DNA from: JBBSOW01 sp038259365
GTDB lineage: Bacteria; Actinomycetota; Actinomycetes; Propionibacteriales; Propionibacteriaceae
NCBI GenBank assembly: GCA_038259365.1
Contig: JBBSOW010000084.1
Span: 1-13,291 of the forward strand
DNA length: 13,291 nucleotides
Direction: 5' to 3'
The notes under the pieces are model-generated. The model was not told the origin of the DNA and ran no database searches. It saw only the letters and a list, made by a program, of their open reading frames with translations. Positions 6,452 to 12,914 of the stretch are shown piece after piece (position 1 is the first letter of the stretch; every line of letters starts with the position of its first letter). Both the position numbers and the translations under genes were made by a program.

Positions 6452-7954
6452 TCAGCTCGTCACCCGACGGCCCCGCAGCAACCGGCTCGGGATCGGCCGC
6501 GCGAGCAGGTTGCCGAAGCTGGATCCGGCCGCCAGCGACAACGCGGTGAGCAAGGCCAGGAACAGCAGGTTGCCACCGTTGTCCGCGGCGACGCCGGACT
6601 GCTGTTGTTCCACCAGGGCGTAGATACCGCGATACAGCAGCAGTCCCGGCAGGAGGGGAATGATGCCGGCCGAGGTGAGCGCCATGACCGGGATGCGCCA
6701 CCACCGAGCGATGAGCTGAGCGATGAACCCGACGGCGATGCCGCCCACTCCGGCGGCGGCCGCGCTGGTGTCGGCGCCGACCGTGAGCATCGCCCAATAC
6801 CCGAGGTAGCCGAGTGCCCCAAGCCCACCGCACGCCAGGACCCACGGAAAGCGAAGCTGACTGCCGACGGCGTAGGACATGGAGATGCCCGCCGACGCGA
6901 GCACCTTGATCACCAGCAGCGTCTCGTAGCCGCTGCTGGGCGACAAGAAGGCGGGAGCCCCGATCTGCAGGCCAAGCCACAGGGTGGATAACAGCCCCAG
7001 CACGATGGCCGTGGTCAGCACGGCCACCTCGAACGTTCGGGCGCCGGCGGTGATGTAGTGGCCGTCGATGGCGTCGCGGGCGGCGGTGACGATGCCCAAA
7101 CCGGCGAGCAGCGAGACCATCCCCGAGGCGACGACCAGCGAGGGGGAGACCAGATACACCCCGAACACGCCGCCCAGGTTTCGCGACGTCATGAGCAGCA
7201 GCGCGATGAGCGTGGGAATGGCGGCGGCGAAAATGGTGATGAAGAACGAGGACAAACCCTTGCCGAACATCCACGCGCTCACGAGATCGATGAGCCCGGT
7301 GGCCACTCCGGCCATCGCCATCTCCAGCCAGTTACCGCCCAACAGGGCCGTGACCGTGGCTCCCATCGTGAAAGCCGCCACCAGCAGGACCCACCGCTGG
7401 TAGGTCTGGGGGGTGTCCAGGAGCGAATCGAAGCGCTGCCGGGCCTCCTCGATGGTGAGATGTTGGACCACGACGTCGTCGACGAGCGCGACGATGTCGC
7501 TGAGTCGCTGATAGTCGGTGAGACGTTCGGAGACCAACCGCATGTCGGTGATCGGATCGTTTTCCACGCTTCGGTGCTGAGTCAGCGTCACCGAGGTGAA
7601 CGTGACGTTGGCGTGCACCCGCACCCCGGCGCCCTCGGTGATCCGCAGCACGAGATTGGTGGCTTCGGTGGTGGTGGCCCCCGAGGCCAGGGACAGCTCA
7701 CCGATCCGGGCCGCGAGATCGATGGTCGCCCTGGCCTGCCGGGCGTCGGAATCCTCGACGATCGACTTCAGGTGCTGCAGCCGGGTGGGCCGTCGGCGAC
7801 TCTTCCACGGCCGCCGCCGCGGGACCGTGGAGTACCCACCGGTGCCGTAGGTGTCCCCGCCCGACGCTGAATCGTGCTGGGCGTCGCCGCCGGGGGGCTG
7901 CTGAGCGGCGGAGCCATCCGGTGTCGTCGATCCGGGTGGGGGGTTTGCGGACAT
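6452..7954 (-). CDS. thrE: Threonine/serine exporter, ThrE family
   Basis: A 500-residue protein close in length and layout to Corynebacterium glutamicum ThrE (about 490). A low-complexity hydrophilic start (1-45) and a basic patch RRRPWKSRRRP (46-56) come first. A soluble domain follows with the conserved ELSLASGATTTEATNLVLRI (86-105), and its DITDMRLVSERLTDYQRL-like region ends about 151. From about 187 there are ten or so membrane helices, containing the ThrE core VSPSLVVASGMVSLLAGLG (269-287) and ARDAIDGHYITAGAR (292-306). The family exports L-threonine and L-serine using the proton gradient, relieving intracellular excess. The ATG at 7954 has no clear ribosome site and no better start was found. 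It stands between the BCCT terminator hairpin and the marR cluster, and is probably transcribed alone. Family is firm; exact substrate is inferred. Confidence 0.9.
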   Translation of the reverse strand: MSANPPPGSTTPDGSAAQQPPGGDAQHDSASGGDTYGTGGYSTVPRRRPWKSRRRPTRLQHLKSIVEDSDARQARATIDLAARIGELSLASGATTTEATNLVLRITEGAGVRVHANVTFTSVTLTQHRSVENDPITDMRLVSERLTDYQRLSDIVALVDDVVVQHLTIEEARQRFDSLLDTPQTYQRWVLLVAAFTMGATVTALLGGNWLEMAMAGVATGLIDLVSAWMFGKGLSSFFITIFAAAIPTLIALLLMTSRNLGGVFGVYLVSPSLVVASGMVSLLAGLGIVTAARDAIDGHYITAGARTFEVAVLTTAIVLGLLSTLWLGLQIGAPAFLSPSSGYETLLVIKVLASAGISMSYAVGSQLRFPWVLACGGLGALGYLGYWAMLTVGADTSAAAAGVGGIAVGFIAQLIARWWRIPVMALTSAGIIPLLPGLLLYRGIYALVEQQQSGVAADNGGNLLFLALLTALSLAAGSSFGNLLARPIPSRLLRGRRVTS

Positions 7955-7999
7955 GTCAGGGCGCTGCTTTCTATCTGGTCAAACCCCATCTAAACGAGC

Positions 8000-8032
8000 C
8001 AGTGCCCGGATCGCAAAACGATCCGAGCACTG
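8000..8032 (-). terminator. Strong hairpin terminator after the BCCT gene
   Basis: Arms 8000-8013 and 8019-8032 pair over 14 positions with one mismatch (CAGTGCCCGGATCG against CGATCCGAGCACTG) around a 5-base A-rich loop (T-rich on the minus strand). It begins 21 bases after the BCCT stop. Only a short T stretch (GTTTAG) follows on the minus strand, so it is a typical actinobacterial hairpin with a weak U-tail. It separates the BCCT gene from the ThrE-type gene. Confidence 0.75.
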
Positions 8033-8053
8033 CCGCAATGATAGGGCAAACGA

Positions 8054-9715
8054 CTACTTGCGCGGCGGCTCATTTCCCAGCTCGGCGGCCTCGAGAGCGA
8101 TCTCTCGATGCAGCACCTTGGATTCCAGGGCCAGGATCCGCCGATGCTCTCCGCTGAGTTCCTTCAGGGTCGCTATGACGGACAACACCATGACCACGCT
8201 GAACGGGGCGGCGACGAGGATCGCCATCGTTTGCAACGCGGACAGCCCGTCGGTCAGGTTGCCGGTGCGGGAGCCGACGAACAGCAACACCGCGGCGATG
8301 GCGCCCTCCATGACGGCCCAGAACACCCGGCTGATGACGGGCGGATTCGCGTTGCCGCCCGAGGCCAGCATGTCGACCACGAACGAGGCGGAGTCGGAGC
8401 TGGTCACGAAGAAGACCACGATGAGGATGAGGAACAACCCCGAGAGGATGGGGCCGCCGGGGAGGATGCTGAGCATCTGGAACAGCGCATCGTTGGTGGA
8501 GACGGCTCCCTCGGGATCGATGAAGTTGTTGGTCCCGGTGATCTGCTGCCAGATCGCCGTGCCGCCCATCACGGAGAACCACAGGGCCGTGATCAGGCTC
8601 GGTACGAGCATGACGCCGAGAATGAACTCGCGGATGGTGCGGCCGCGCGAGATCCGCGCGATGAAGACGCCGACGAAGGGGGACCAGCTCATCCACCAAC
8701 CCCAGTAGTAGGTGGTCCAGCCGCCGAGCCAGTCGGCGCCCTTGTCACCTTGGAAGGGCATAGTGCGGAAGCTCAGTTCCAGGAAATTCTGGATGTAGTG
8801 GCCGATGTTCTGCACGAACTCGCGCAGCACGAACAACGGCGAGCCCAGCAGGAGCACCAGCAGCATCAGCACGCCGGCCAAGACCAGGTTGCTGTTGGAG
8901 AGGATCTTGATGCCGAGATCGAGGCCGCTCACCACCGACAGGGTGGCCAAGGCGGTGATGACGGTCACGAAGAGGATGATCCACCAAATGTTGCCCTCGA
9001 TGACCCCGAGGAATTCCAAGCCCGCGGTGAACTGGGTAACACCGAAGCCGAGCGAGGTGGCCACCCCGAAGAGGGTGCCGACGATCGCGACGACGTCGAT
9101 GAGGTCGCCCACCCAGCCCTTGACCTTGTCGCCGAAGAGTGGCTCGAGGATCCAGCGGATGGAGACGCTACGGCCCTTGCGGTGCACGGCGTAGGCCACG
9201 GCGAGGCCGATGACGATGTAAATGGCCCAGGCGTGCAGCCCCCAGTGCAGGAACGTCGTGTCGAAGGCCTGGCGGGCGGCCCCGTCGGGGGTAGCGACGT
9301 CCGACGCTCCAGGGGGCGTCGTGGAGAAGTGATTCAGCGGCTCGGCGACGCCCCAGAACACCAGGCCGATGCCCATGCCGGCGGCGAACAGCATGGCGAA
9401 CCAGCTGAACATGCCGTACTGCGGCTTTTCGTCGTCCTTGCCCAGCTTGATGTCGCCGAAGCGGCTGAACGCGGTGAAGACCGAGAACACGACGAAGCCG
9501 AACACGATGATCACGTAGTACCAGCCCAGGCCGTTGACGACGGTCTCGTTGGCTGCGGTGAGGACCTTGTTGAGCTGGCTGGGGAAGATGGCCGCGAAGA
9601 TGACGAAGGCGACGATGAAGGCGGCCGCGGGGATGAACACCCGATTACGCGCGTTCGACCCCGGCTCTGCTGGTTTGGCGGACGAGTCGGACGCCCGTTC
9701 GGTAGTGGTAGACAA
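8054..9715 (-). CDS. BCCT-family betaine/choline-type osmolyte transporter
   Basis: A 553-residue, twelve-helix transporter of the betaine/carnitine/choline family in the cytoplasmic membrane. The helix-3 motif GMGIGLVFWGVAEP has GMGIG at 113-117. In BetP this all-glycine form goes with Na+ coupling, while proton-coupled choline carriers have Asp at the last position, so Na+ coupling is inferred. The family signature WTTYYWGWWMSWSPFVGVF (333-351) contains the aromatic box tryptophans Trp340, Trp341 and Trp344, followed by ARISRGRTIREFI. The charged C-terminal tail (about 517-553) is where BetP-type osmosensing resides, but it is not strongly Arg-rich here. The TTG at 9715 is chosen because an AGGAGG site lies 4 bases upstream; the open frame beyond it only reads through DNA repeats. 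Probably imports glycine betaine under osmotic stress. Confidence 0.93.
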   Translation of the reverse strand: MSTTTERASDSSAKPAEPGSNARNRVFIPAAAFIVAFVIFAAIFPSQLNKVLTAANETVVNGLGWYYVIIVFGFVVFSVFTAFSRFGDIKLGKDDEKPQYGMFSWFAMLFAAGMGIGLVFWGVAEPLNHFSTTPPGASDVATPDGAARQAFDTTFLHWGLHAWAIYIVIGLAVAYAVHRKGRSVSIRWILEPLFGDKVKGWVGDLIDVVAIVGTLFGVATSLGFGVTQFTAGLEFLGVIEGNIWWIILFVTVITALATLSVVSGLDLGIKILSNSNLVLAGVLMLLVLLLGSPLFVLREFVQNIGHYIQNFLELSFRTMPFQGDKGADWLGGWTTYYWGWWMSWSPFVGVFIARISRGRTIREFILGVMLVPSLITALWFSVMGGTAIWQQITGTNNFIDPEGAVSTNDALFQMLSILPGGPILSGLFLILIVVFFVTSSDSASFVVDMLASGGNANPPVISRVFWAVMEGAIAAVLLFVGSRTGNLTDGLSALQTMAILVAAPFSVVMVLSVIATLKELSGEHRRILALESKVLHREIALEAAELGNEPPRK

Positions 9716-9719
9716 GAAT

Positions 9720-9725
9720 CCTCCT
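9720..9725 (-). promoter_or_regulatory. Ribosome-binding site that fixes the BCCT start
   Basis: A perfect AGGAGG on the minus strand, four bases before TTG at 9715 (AGGAGGATTC then TTG). It lies only three bases from the first 22-bp repeat, so a change in repeat number would alter the leader but not the coding sequence. Confidence 0.85.
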
Positions 9726-9728
9726 GGA

Positions 9729-9816
9729 ATCGGCAGCAACCGAGGTGGTGATCGGCAGCAACCGAGGTGGTGATCGGCAGCAACCGAGGTGGTGATCGGC
9801 AGCAACCGAGGTGGTG
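9729..9816. repeat. Four perfect 22-bp tandem repeats in the BCCT/regulator intergenic region
   Basis: The unit begins ATCGGCAGCAAC and ends CGAGGTGGTG. Copies lie at 9729-9750, 9751-9772, 9773-9794 and 9795-9816, all identical, followed by a 5-base start of a fifth (ATCGG, 9817-9821). They occupy the leader or promoter side of the BCCT gene directly next to its ribosome site, and are upstream of the divergent regulator. The 22-bp period is close to two helical turns, so bound proteins would sit on one face of the DNA. None of the three minus-strand frames has a stop through them. Confidence 0.97.
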
Positions 9817-9883
9817 ATCGGTAAGGATCCGCGACGGACAACGCAGCCTCGTTCGCGGAAGAGACGTCCCAGCTTCGCAGCCA

Positions 9884-9905
9884 AATCTTGCGGTAATCTT
9901 GCCGC
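9884..9905 (+). promoter_or_regulatory. Direct repeat with 11-bp period: candidate OmpR/PhoB-type binding site
   Basis: AATCTTGC occurs at 9884-9891 and again at 9895-9902, eleven bases apart centre to centre. This is the half-site layout bound by tandem dimers of OmpR/PhoB-family regulators, and the adjacent gene encodes one. A -10-like TAATCT (9894-9899) overlaps the second half-site. The same DNA can also be read as an inverted repeat (TGCGG at 9889-9893, CCGCA at 9902-9906). Confidence 0.5.
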
Positions 9906-9936
9906 AGCACACTCCAGCGCCTGGAAAGACCCCCGG

Positions 9937-10635
9937 ATGGCCCACGTCTTGCTGATCGAACCAGACCTCGTCGACGGTGCCGCTCTGTCCGCGTCGCTCC
10001 AGGCTGGCGGGCACGACGTCAGCCGCGTGGATTCGGCCGAGGCCGGTCTGCACGCGCTCACCACGCTCAACCCGCAGGTCATCTTCGTCTCGATGGAGCT
10101 CGGCGTCATCGACCCGCTGTGGTTTGTCAAGACGATGCGACAGACCACCACGGTTCCTGTCGTGGTGCTGTCGGCCGACGAATCCGCCGCCGTCCTGGTC
10201 CCGGCCCTGGACGCGGGGGCCGACAACTACCTCATCAAGCCGGTGCAGGACAGGCTGGTGGTGGCCTGGGTGACGGCGCTCCTGCGGCGGGAGGTACGCG
10301 ATCACGTTGTGCGGCCAGGCGTGCTCACCCTGGACGCCGATCGCGATCTCGCCTTCGACAGCCAAGCTCGGGCCCTGCGACGAGGCGGCGCGATCATCGG
10401 GCTGACCCCCGCCGAGTTCCGCATCCTGACCGAGTTGCTTCACACTCCCGGCGTAACCCTGACCCGCGGCGTCCTGCACGCCCGCGTGTGGTCCGACGAG
10501 GGACTGAAGATCGTGGAACGGTTGCTCGATTCCCACATCAGCCGGCTGCGACGAAAGCTGGAGATCGACCCCCGAAGGCCCCAACTGCTCAGGACCGTGC
10601 GCGGCGAGGGTTACCGGCTCGACGTCGTGGCCTGA
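9937..10635 (+). CDS. Orphan OmpR/PhoB-type response regulator lacking the phosphoacceptor Asp
   Basis: A 232-residue regulator with a receiver domain (about 1-115) and an OmpR-type winged helix (about 122-232). The receiver opens VLLIEPDL: Glu8 is kept, but the second acidic residue is Pro9. The strand that normally ends in the phosphorylated Asp reads VIFVSMELG, with Ser52 in its place. The switch residue VVVLSA (Ser79) and Lys101 of IKPV remain. The DNA-binding domain has LTPAEFRILTELL, the recognition helix VERLLDSHISRLRRKLE and the hairpin RGEGYRL. It should therefore bind DNA without classical Asp phosphorylation. No histidine kinase is nearby. The ATG at 9937 has a GGAAAG site 8 bases upstream; the open frame before it is not conserved-looking. 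It is divergent from the BCCT gene and may control it and itself. Confidence 0.9.
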   Translation: MAHVLLIEPDLVDGAALSASLQAGGHDVSRVDSAEAGLHALTTLNPQVIFVSMELGVIDPLWFVKTMRQTTTVPVVVLSADESAAVLVPALDAGADNYLIKPVQDRLVVAWVTALLRREVRDHVVRPGVLTLDADRDLAFDSQARALRRGGAIIGLTPAEFRILTELLHTPGVTLTRGVLHARVWSDEGLKIVERLLDSHISRLRRKLEIDPRRPQLLRTVRGEGYRLDVVA

Positions 10636-10658
10636 CGCGGGCGCGTTGGCGAGCACGC

Positions 10659-10664
10659 GATACT
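10659..10664 (+). promoter_or_regulatory. Candidate -10 element for a leaderless oxidoreductase transcript
   Basis: GATACT lies six bases before the ATG at 10671, and no ribosome-binding site is visible between the regulator stop (10633-10635) and that ATG. It suggests separate, leaderless transcription of the oxidoreductase. Confidence 0.4.
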
Positions 10665-10670
10665 GGCCCC

Positions 10671-12053
10671 ATGGACGAATTCGATGTCATCGTGATCGGC
10701 GGCGGTCCCGTCGGAGAGAACGCCGCGGAGTATGCGGTCAAGGGCACCGACTGGACGGTCGCGATCGTCGAGCAGGAGCTGCTCGGCGGCGAGTGCTCCT
10801 ACTGGGCCTGCATCCCGAGCAAGGCGCTGCTGCGCCCCATCGATGTGTCGCACACCGCCGCGCACCTGCAGGGCGTCTCGACGCCCGAGCTTTCGCGCGA
10901 AGAGTTGCTGGCGCGACGCGACTCGTGGGTCTCTGACTACGACGACTCCGGCCAGCAGGAGTGGGCGGAATCCGCCGGGATCAGCGTCGTCCGCGGCCGC
11001 GGCCGCCTCGAGGGGGAGCGAGCGGTGAGCGTGCCGGGTGAATCCGGCACTCGAAGTCTCAAGGCTCGCCAGGCGGTGATCCTCGCCACCGGCAGCGTCC
11101 CCTTCGTGCCCGGGCCCTACCGCGACCTCCAGGCGTGGGGCTCGCGCGATGCCACCGGCGTCGTCGAGGTGCCCGATCGGTTGGCCATCATCGGCGGCGG
11201 CGTGGTGGCTTGCGAGGCAGCGCAGTGGATGTCAGCGTTGGGCGCCAAGGTGAGCATGATCGTCCGCGACGAGCGGTTACTCACCATGTACGACTCGTTC
11301 GCCTCCGATCTGGTGGCCGAGGGGCTGCGGACCGTTGGTGTGGAGGTCCTGGTGTCCACCGACGTCGAAGGCGTGAGCCGCGACGGCGCCCGGGCGACGG
11401 GGCAGGGCAAGATCCACGGCGGCGCCGTCAGCCTCACCCTGGCGGGCCAGGCCCGCGAGTTCGACGAAATCCTCGTCTCGACCGGTCGCCGCCCGGCCAC
11501 CGACGACCTGGGGTTGGACACCGTAGGCCTCACCGGAGACGACCTCCTCGCTGAGAACGCCGAGCGCCTGCCGGATTGGCTGTTCAGCGTCGGCGACGTC
11601 AACAACGAGGCCCCGCTGACCCACTGGGGCAAGTACCAGGCGCGGATGGTCGGCGCCCGGATCGCCGCTCGGGCCACCGGCGCCACCGTCGCCGATCCGC
11701 CGTCGAACGTGCCCGTCCCGCAGGTCGTGTTCACCGACCCGCAGGTCGCCAGCGTCGGGTTGACCGAGGCCAAGGCACGCGCGGAGGACCGCGAGATCCG
11801 GGTGCTGCAACAGCCCTACGCCTCGGCGGCCGGCGCGGCGCTAGTGCGCGACGACGCCAAGGGGCAGGTGCAACTCGTCGTCGACGCGGAATCGGACACG
11901 CTGCTCGGGGCCACCTTCGTCGGCCCCGAGGTGGCCGAACTCGTGCACGCGGCCACCGTTGCGATCGTCGGCCAGGTGCCCCTGTCGGTCCTGCGGCATG
12001 CGGTGCCGAGCTTCCCGACCGCCAGCGAGATCTGGTTGCGGCTGTTGCCGTAA
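10671..12053 (+). CDS. NAD(P)/FAD-dependent disulfide oxidoreductase (dihydrolipoyl-dehydrogenase-like)
   Basis: A 460-residue class I pyridine-nucleotide disulfide oxidoreductase, soluble and normally a homodimer. The FAD Rossmann motif is VIVIGGGPVGENAAE (6-20). The redox pair is GGECSYWACIPSK with Cys42 and Cys47. The NAD(P)-binding motif is IIGGGVVACEAA (173-184); Arg199 after the second strand, where NADH enzymes usually have Glu, suggests NADPH. The second FAD motif is LFSVGDV (304-310). The C-terminal dimer domain has FPTASE (448-453) where lipoamide dehydrogenases and glutathione reductases have HPTxxE, so the catalytic His is Phe448 while Glu453 remains. It probably does not reduce lipoamide or glutathione in the standard way; the substrate is unknown. 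It follows the regulator by 35 bp and has its own likely promoter. Confidence 0.92.
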   Translation: MDEFDVIVIGGGPVGENAAEYAVKGTDWTVAIVEQELLGGECSYWACIPSKALLRPIDVSHTAAHLQGVSTPELSREELLARRDSWVSDYDDSGQQEWAESAGISVVRGRGRLEGERAVSVPGESGTRSLKARQAVILATGSVPFVPGPYRDLQAWGSRDATGVVEVPDRLAIIGGGVVACEAAQWMSALGAKVSMIVRDERLLTMYDSFASDLVAEGLRTVGVEVLVSTDVEGVSRDGARATGQGKIHGGAVSLTLAGQAREFDEILVSTGRRPATDDLGLDTVGLTGDDLLAENAERLPDWLFSVGDVNNEAPLTHWGKYQARMVGARIAARATGATVADPPSNVPVPQVVFTDPQVASVGLTEAKARAEDREIRVLQQPYASAAGAALVRDDAKGQVQLVVDAESDTLLGATFVGPEVAELVHAATVAIVGQVPLSVLRHAVPSFPTASEIWLRLLP

Positions 12054-12060
12054 CCCCGTG

Positions 12061-12079
12061 GCACTGTGTGTCACAGTGC
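12061..12079. promoter_or_regulatory. 19-bp palindrome before the antitoxin gene (candidate operator)
   Basis: GCACTGTG-TGT-CACAGTGC: perfect 8-bp arms with a 3-base centre. It starts 7 bases after the oxidoreductase stop and ends 2 bases before the -10 hexamer TAGGCT, that is between the expected -35 and -10 boxes. This is the usual place for a ribbon-helix-helix antitoxin to bind. No T-run follows, so a terminator role is less likely, though possible. Confidence 0.6.
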
Positions 12080-12081
12080 GG

Positions 12082-12087
12082 TAGGCT
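12082..12087 (+). promoter_or_regulatory. Candidate -10 element for a leaderless toxin-antitoxin transcript
   Basis: TAGGCT lies six bases before the ATG at 12094. The same hexamer at the same distance precedes the LigD-like gene at 13130. No ribosome site is seen, so the mRNA probably begins at the start codon. Confidence 0.5.
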
Positions 12088-12093
12088 GCGCTT

Positions 12094-12507
12094 ATGGCCG
12101 ATCATTACACTTTGAGGCTCGCCCCCGGCACGCGGGAGCGATTGAGTAATCAGGCGCGTAGGTCCGGGCTGGCCGACCGCACGCTGGCCCAGCGCTACCT
12201 CGAAGAGGGACTGCGGCACGACGCCCACCCGTTGATCCAATTCCTCGATGGGCCCAGCGGGCGACGCGCCAGCCTGATCGGCCGGGGTCTGGACGTGTGG
12301 GAGGTGATCGCGACCGTGAGCGACAATGACGGTTCGCTCACCAACGCCGCAGACTACCTCGAAGTTCACCGTGGTCTCGTCGAGGCGGCCGTGGCCTACT
12401 ACGGCGAGTACAACACCGAGATCGATGAGGAGATCGAGTTCAACGACGCCGAGTACCAGCGCGGTAGCGCCGCTTGCGACGCCGGCGTACGCGCGCTGCG
12501 CGCGTGA
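12094..12507 (+). CDS. RHH/DUF433-like antitoxin
   Basis: A 137-residue protein in two parts. Residues 1-41 (YTLRLAPGTRERLSNQARR, then LADRTLAQRYLEEGLR) fit a ribbon-helix-helix DNA-binding domain of the CopG/Arc type, with the strand at 4-10. Residues about 56-112 resemble DUF433: a GRGLDVWEVIATVSDNDGS segment and then LVEAAVAYYGEYNTEID, close to the family's 'aA..Yy..h..eid' ending. The acidic C-terminus (DEEIEFNDAE) may wrap the partner. It should neutralise the toxin encoded next to it and repress the operon through the 19-bp palindrome upstream. The stop TGA (12505-12507) overlaps the toxin GTG as GTGA. Role inferred from domain pairing. Confidence 0.8.
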   Translation: MADHYTLRLAPGTRERLSNQARRSGLADRTLAQRYLEEGLRHDAHPLIQFLDGPSGRRASLIGRGLDVWEVIATVSDNDGSLTNAADYLEVHRGLVEAAVAYYGEYNTEIDEEIEFNDAEYQRGSAACDAGVRALRA

Positions 12508-12872
12508 AGGCTCTCCTTGATGAACAGCTGTCGCCCCGGATCGCCGTCCTGCTGCGCGAGCGCGGGTGCGACGTCGAAGCGGCGGCGGATCGGAGCGATC
12601 TGCTCGGCCGCAGCGATAGGCTGATCCTCGAGATCGCGACCAGTGAGGGCCGGGCCGTGGTCACGAACAACGTCAAAGACTTTCGCCCGCTGGCGGCGGA
12701 GCGGCTCGCGCGCGGCCAGTCGCACGCCGGACTGATCTTGCTGCCTTCCTCGCGGACCCGTTCGCGTGCGGCCATCGGCAATCTTGTGGACAGCATCGAG
12801 GCCGTGCTTCGCGAACACCCCGGCGGGTTGGACTCGAGCGAGCGTTGGATCGGACCGCTCGCGGCCCCGTAA
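12504..12872 (+). CDS. DUF5615 PIN-like toxin (putative RNase)
   Basis: A 122-residue PIN-like protein. It begins VKALLDEQLSPRIAVLLRER with Asp6, the first metal-binding acid, and has the typical DExLSPRIAxLLRERGxDV pattern of DUF5615. Asp38 in GRSDRLILEIATSEGR and Asp59 in VVTNNVKDF are further likely active-site acids. In this clade the usual TxDxDF is altered to TNNVKDF, so one acidic position is Asn56. Members are thought to be Mg2+-dependent RNases paired with DUF433 or RHH antitoxins. The GTG at 12504 overlaps the antitoxin stop by four bases, indicating translational coupling; an upstream in-frame ATG (12474) lies within the antitoxin gene and would only add an Arg-rich tail. Toxicity is inferred from family and context. 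Confidence 0.8.
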   Translation: MKALLDEQLSPRIAVLLRERGCDVEAAADRSDLLGRSDRLILEIATSEGRAVVTNNVKDFRPLAAERLARGQSHAGLILLPSSRTRSRAAIGNLVDSIEAVLREHPGGLDSSERWIGPLAAP

Positions 12873-12890
12873 CAACGGTCATTCGTCCCC

Positions 12891-12908
12891 ACGTTCCCGC
12901 GGGAACGT
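12891..12908. repeat. 18-bp perfect palindrome after the toxin gene
   Basis: ACGTTCCCGCGGGAACGT is identical to its reverse complement and starts 18 bases after the toxin stop. As RNA it could form a 7-bp stem with a CGCG loop, without a T-run after it. It may be a terminator or a protein-binding site. Confidence 0.7.
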
Positions 12909-12914
12909 CTTGCG

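Noticed and set aside
8108..9751. Long plus-strand open frame of about 547 codons
   Set aside because: Antisense shadow of the BCCT transporter with compositionally biased sequence and no domain.
9729..9816. CRISPR array
   Set aside because: The repeats are directly adjacent without spacers and no cas gene is present.
9716..9910. N-terminal extension of the BCCT protein through the tandem repeats
   Set aside because: The frame is open only because the 22-bp repeat has no stop in any minus-strand frame. The AGGAGG and TTG at 9715 give the expected BCCT length.
9811..9936. Upstream start for the response regulator
   Set aside because: Relatives begin directly at the first receiver strand (AHVLLIE), and the ATG at 9937 has a ribosome site. 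The extension also covers the regulatory direct repeats.
10119..10670. Upstream extension of the oxidoreductase frame
   Set aside because: It overlaps the regulator gene in another frame and encodes Arg/Pro-rich filler; the FAD motif starts right after the ATG at 10671.
10990..11010. Repeated GCGGCC stretch
   Set aside because: It lies within the oxidoreductase coding sequence (Arg-Gly-Arg-Gly-Arg-Leu) and is explained by GC-rich codon use.
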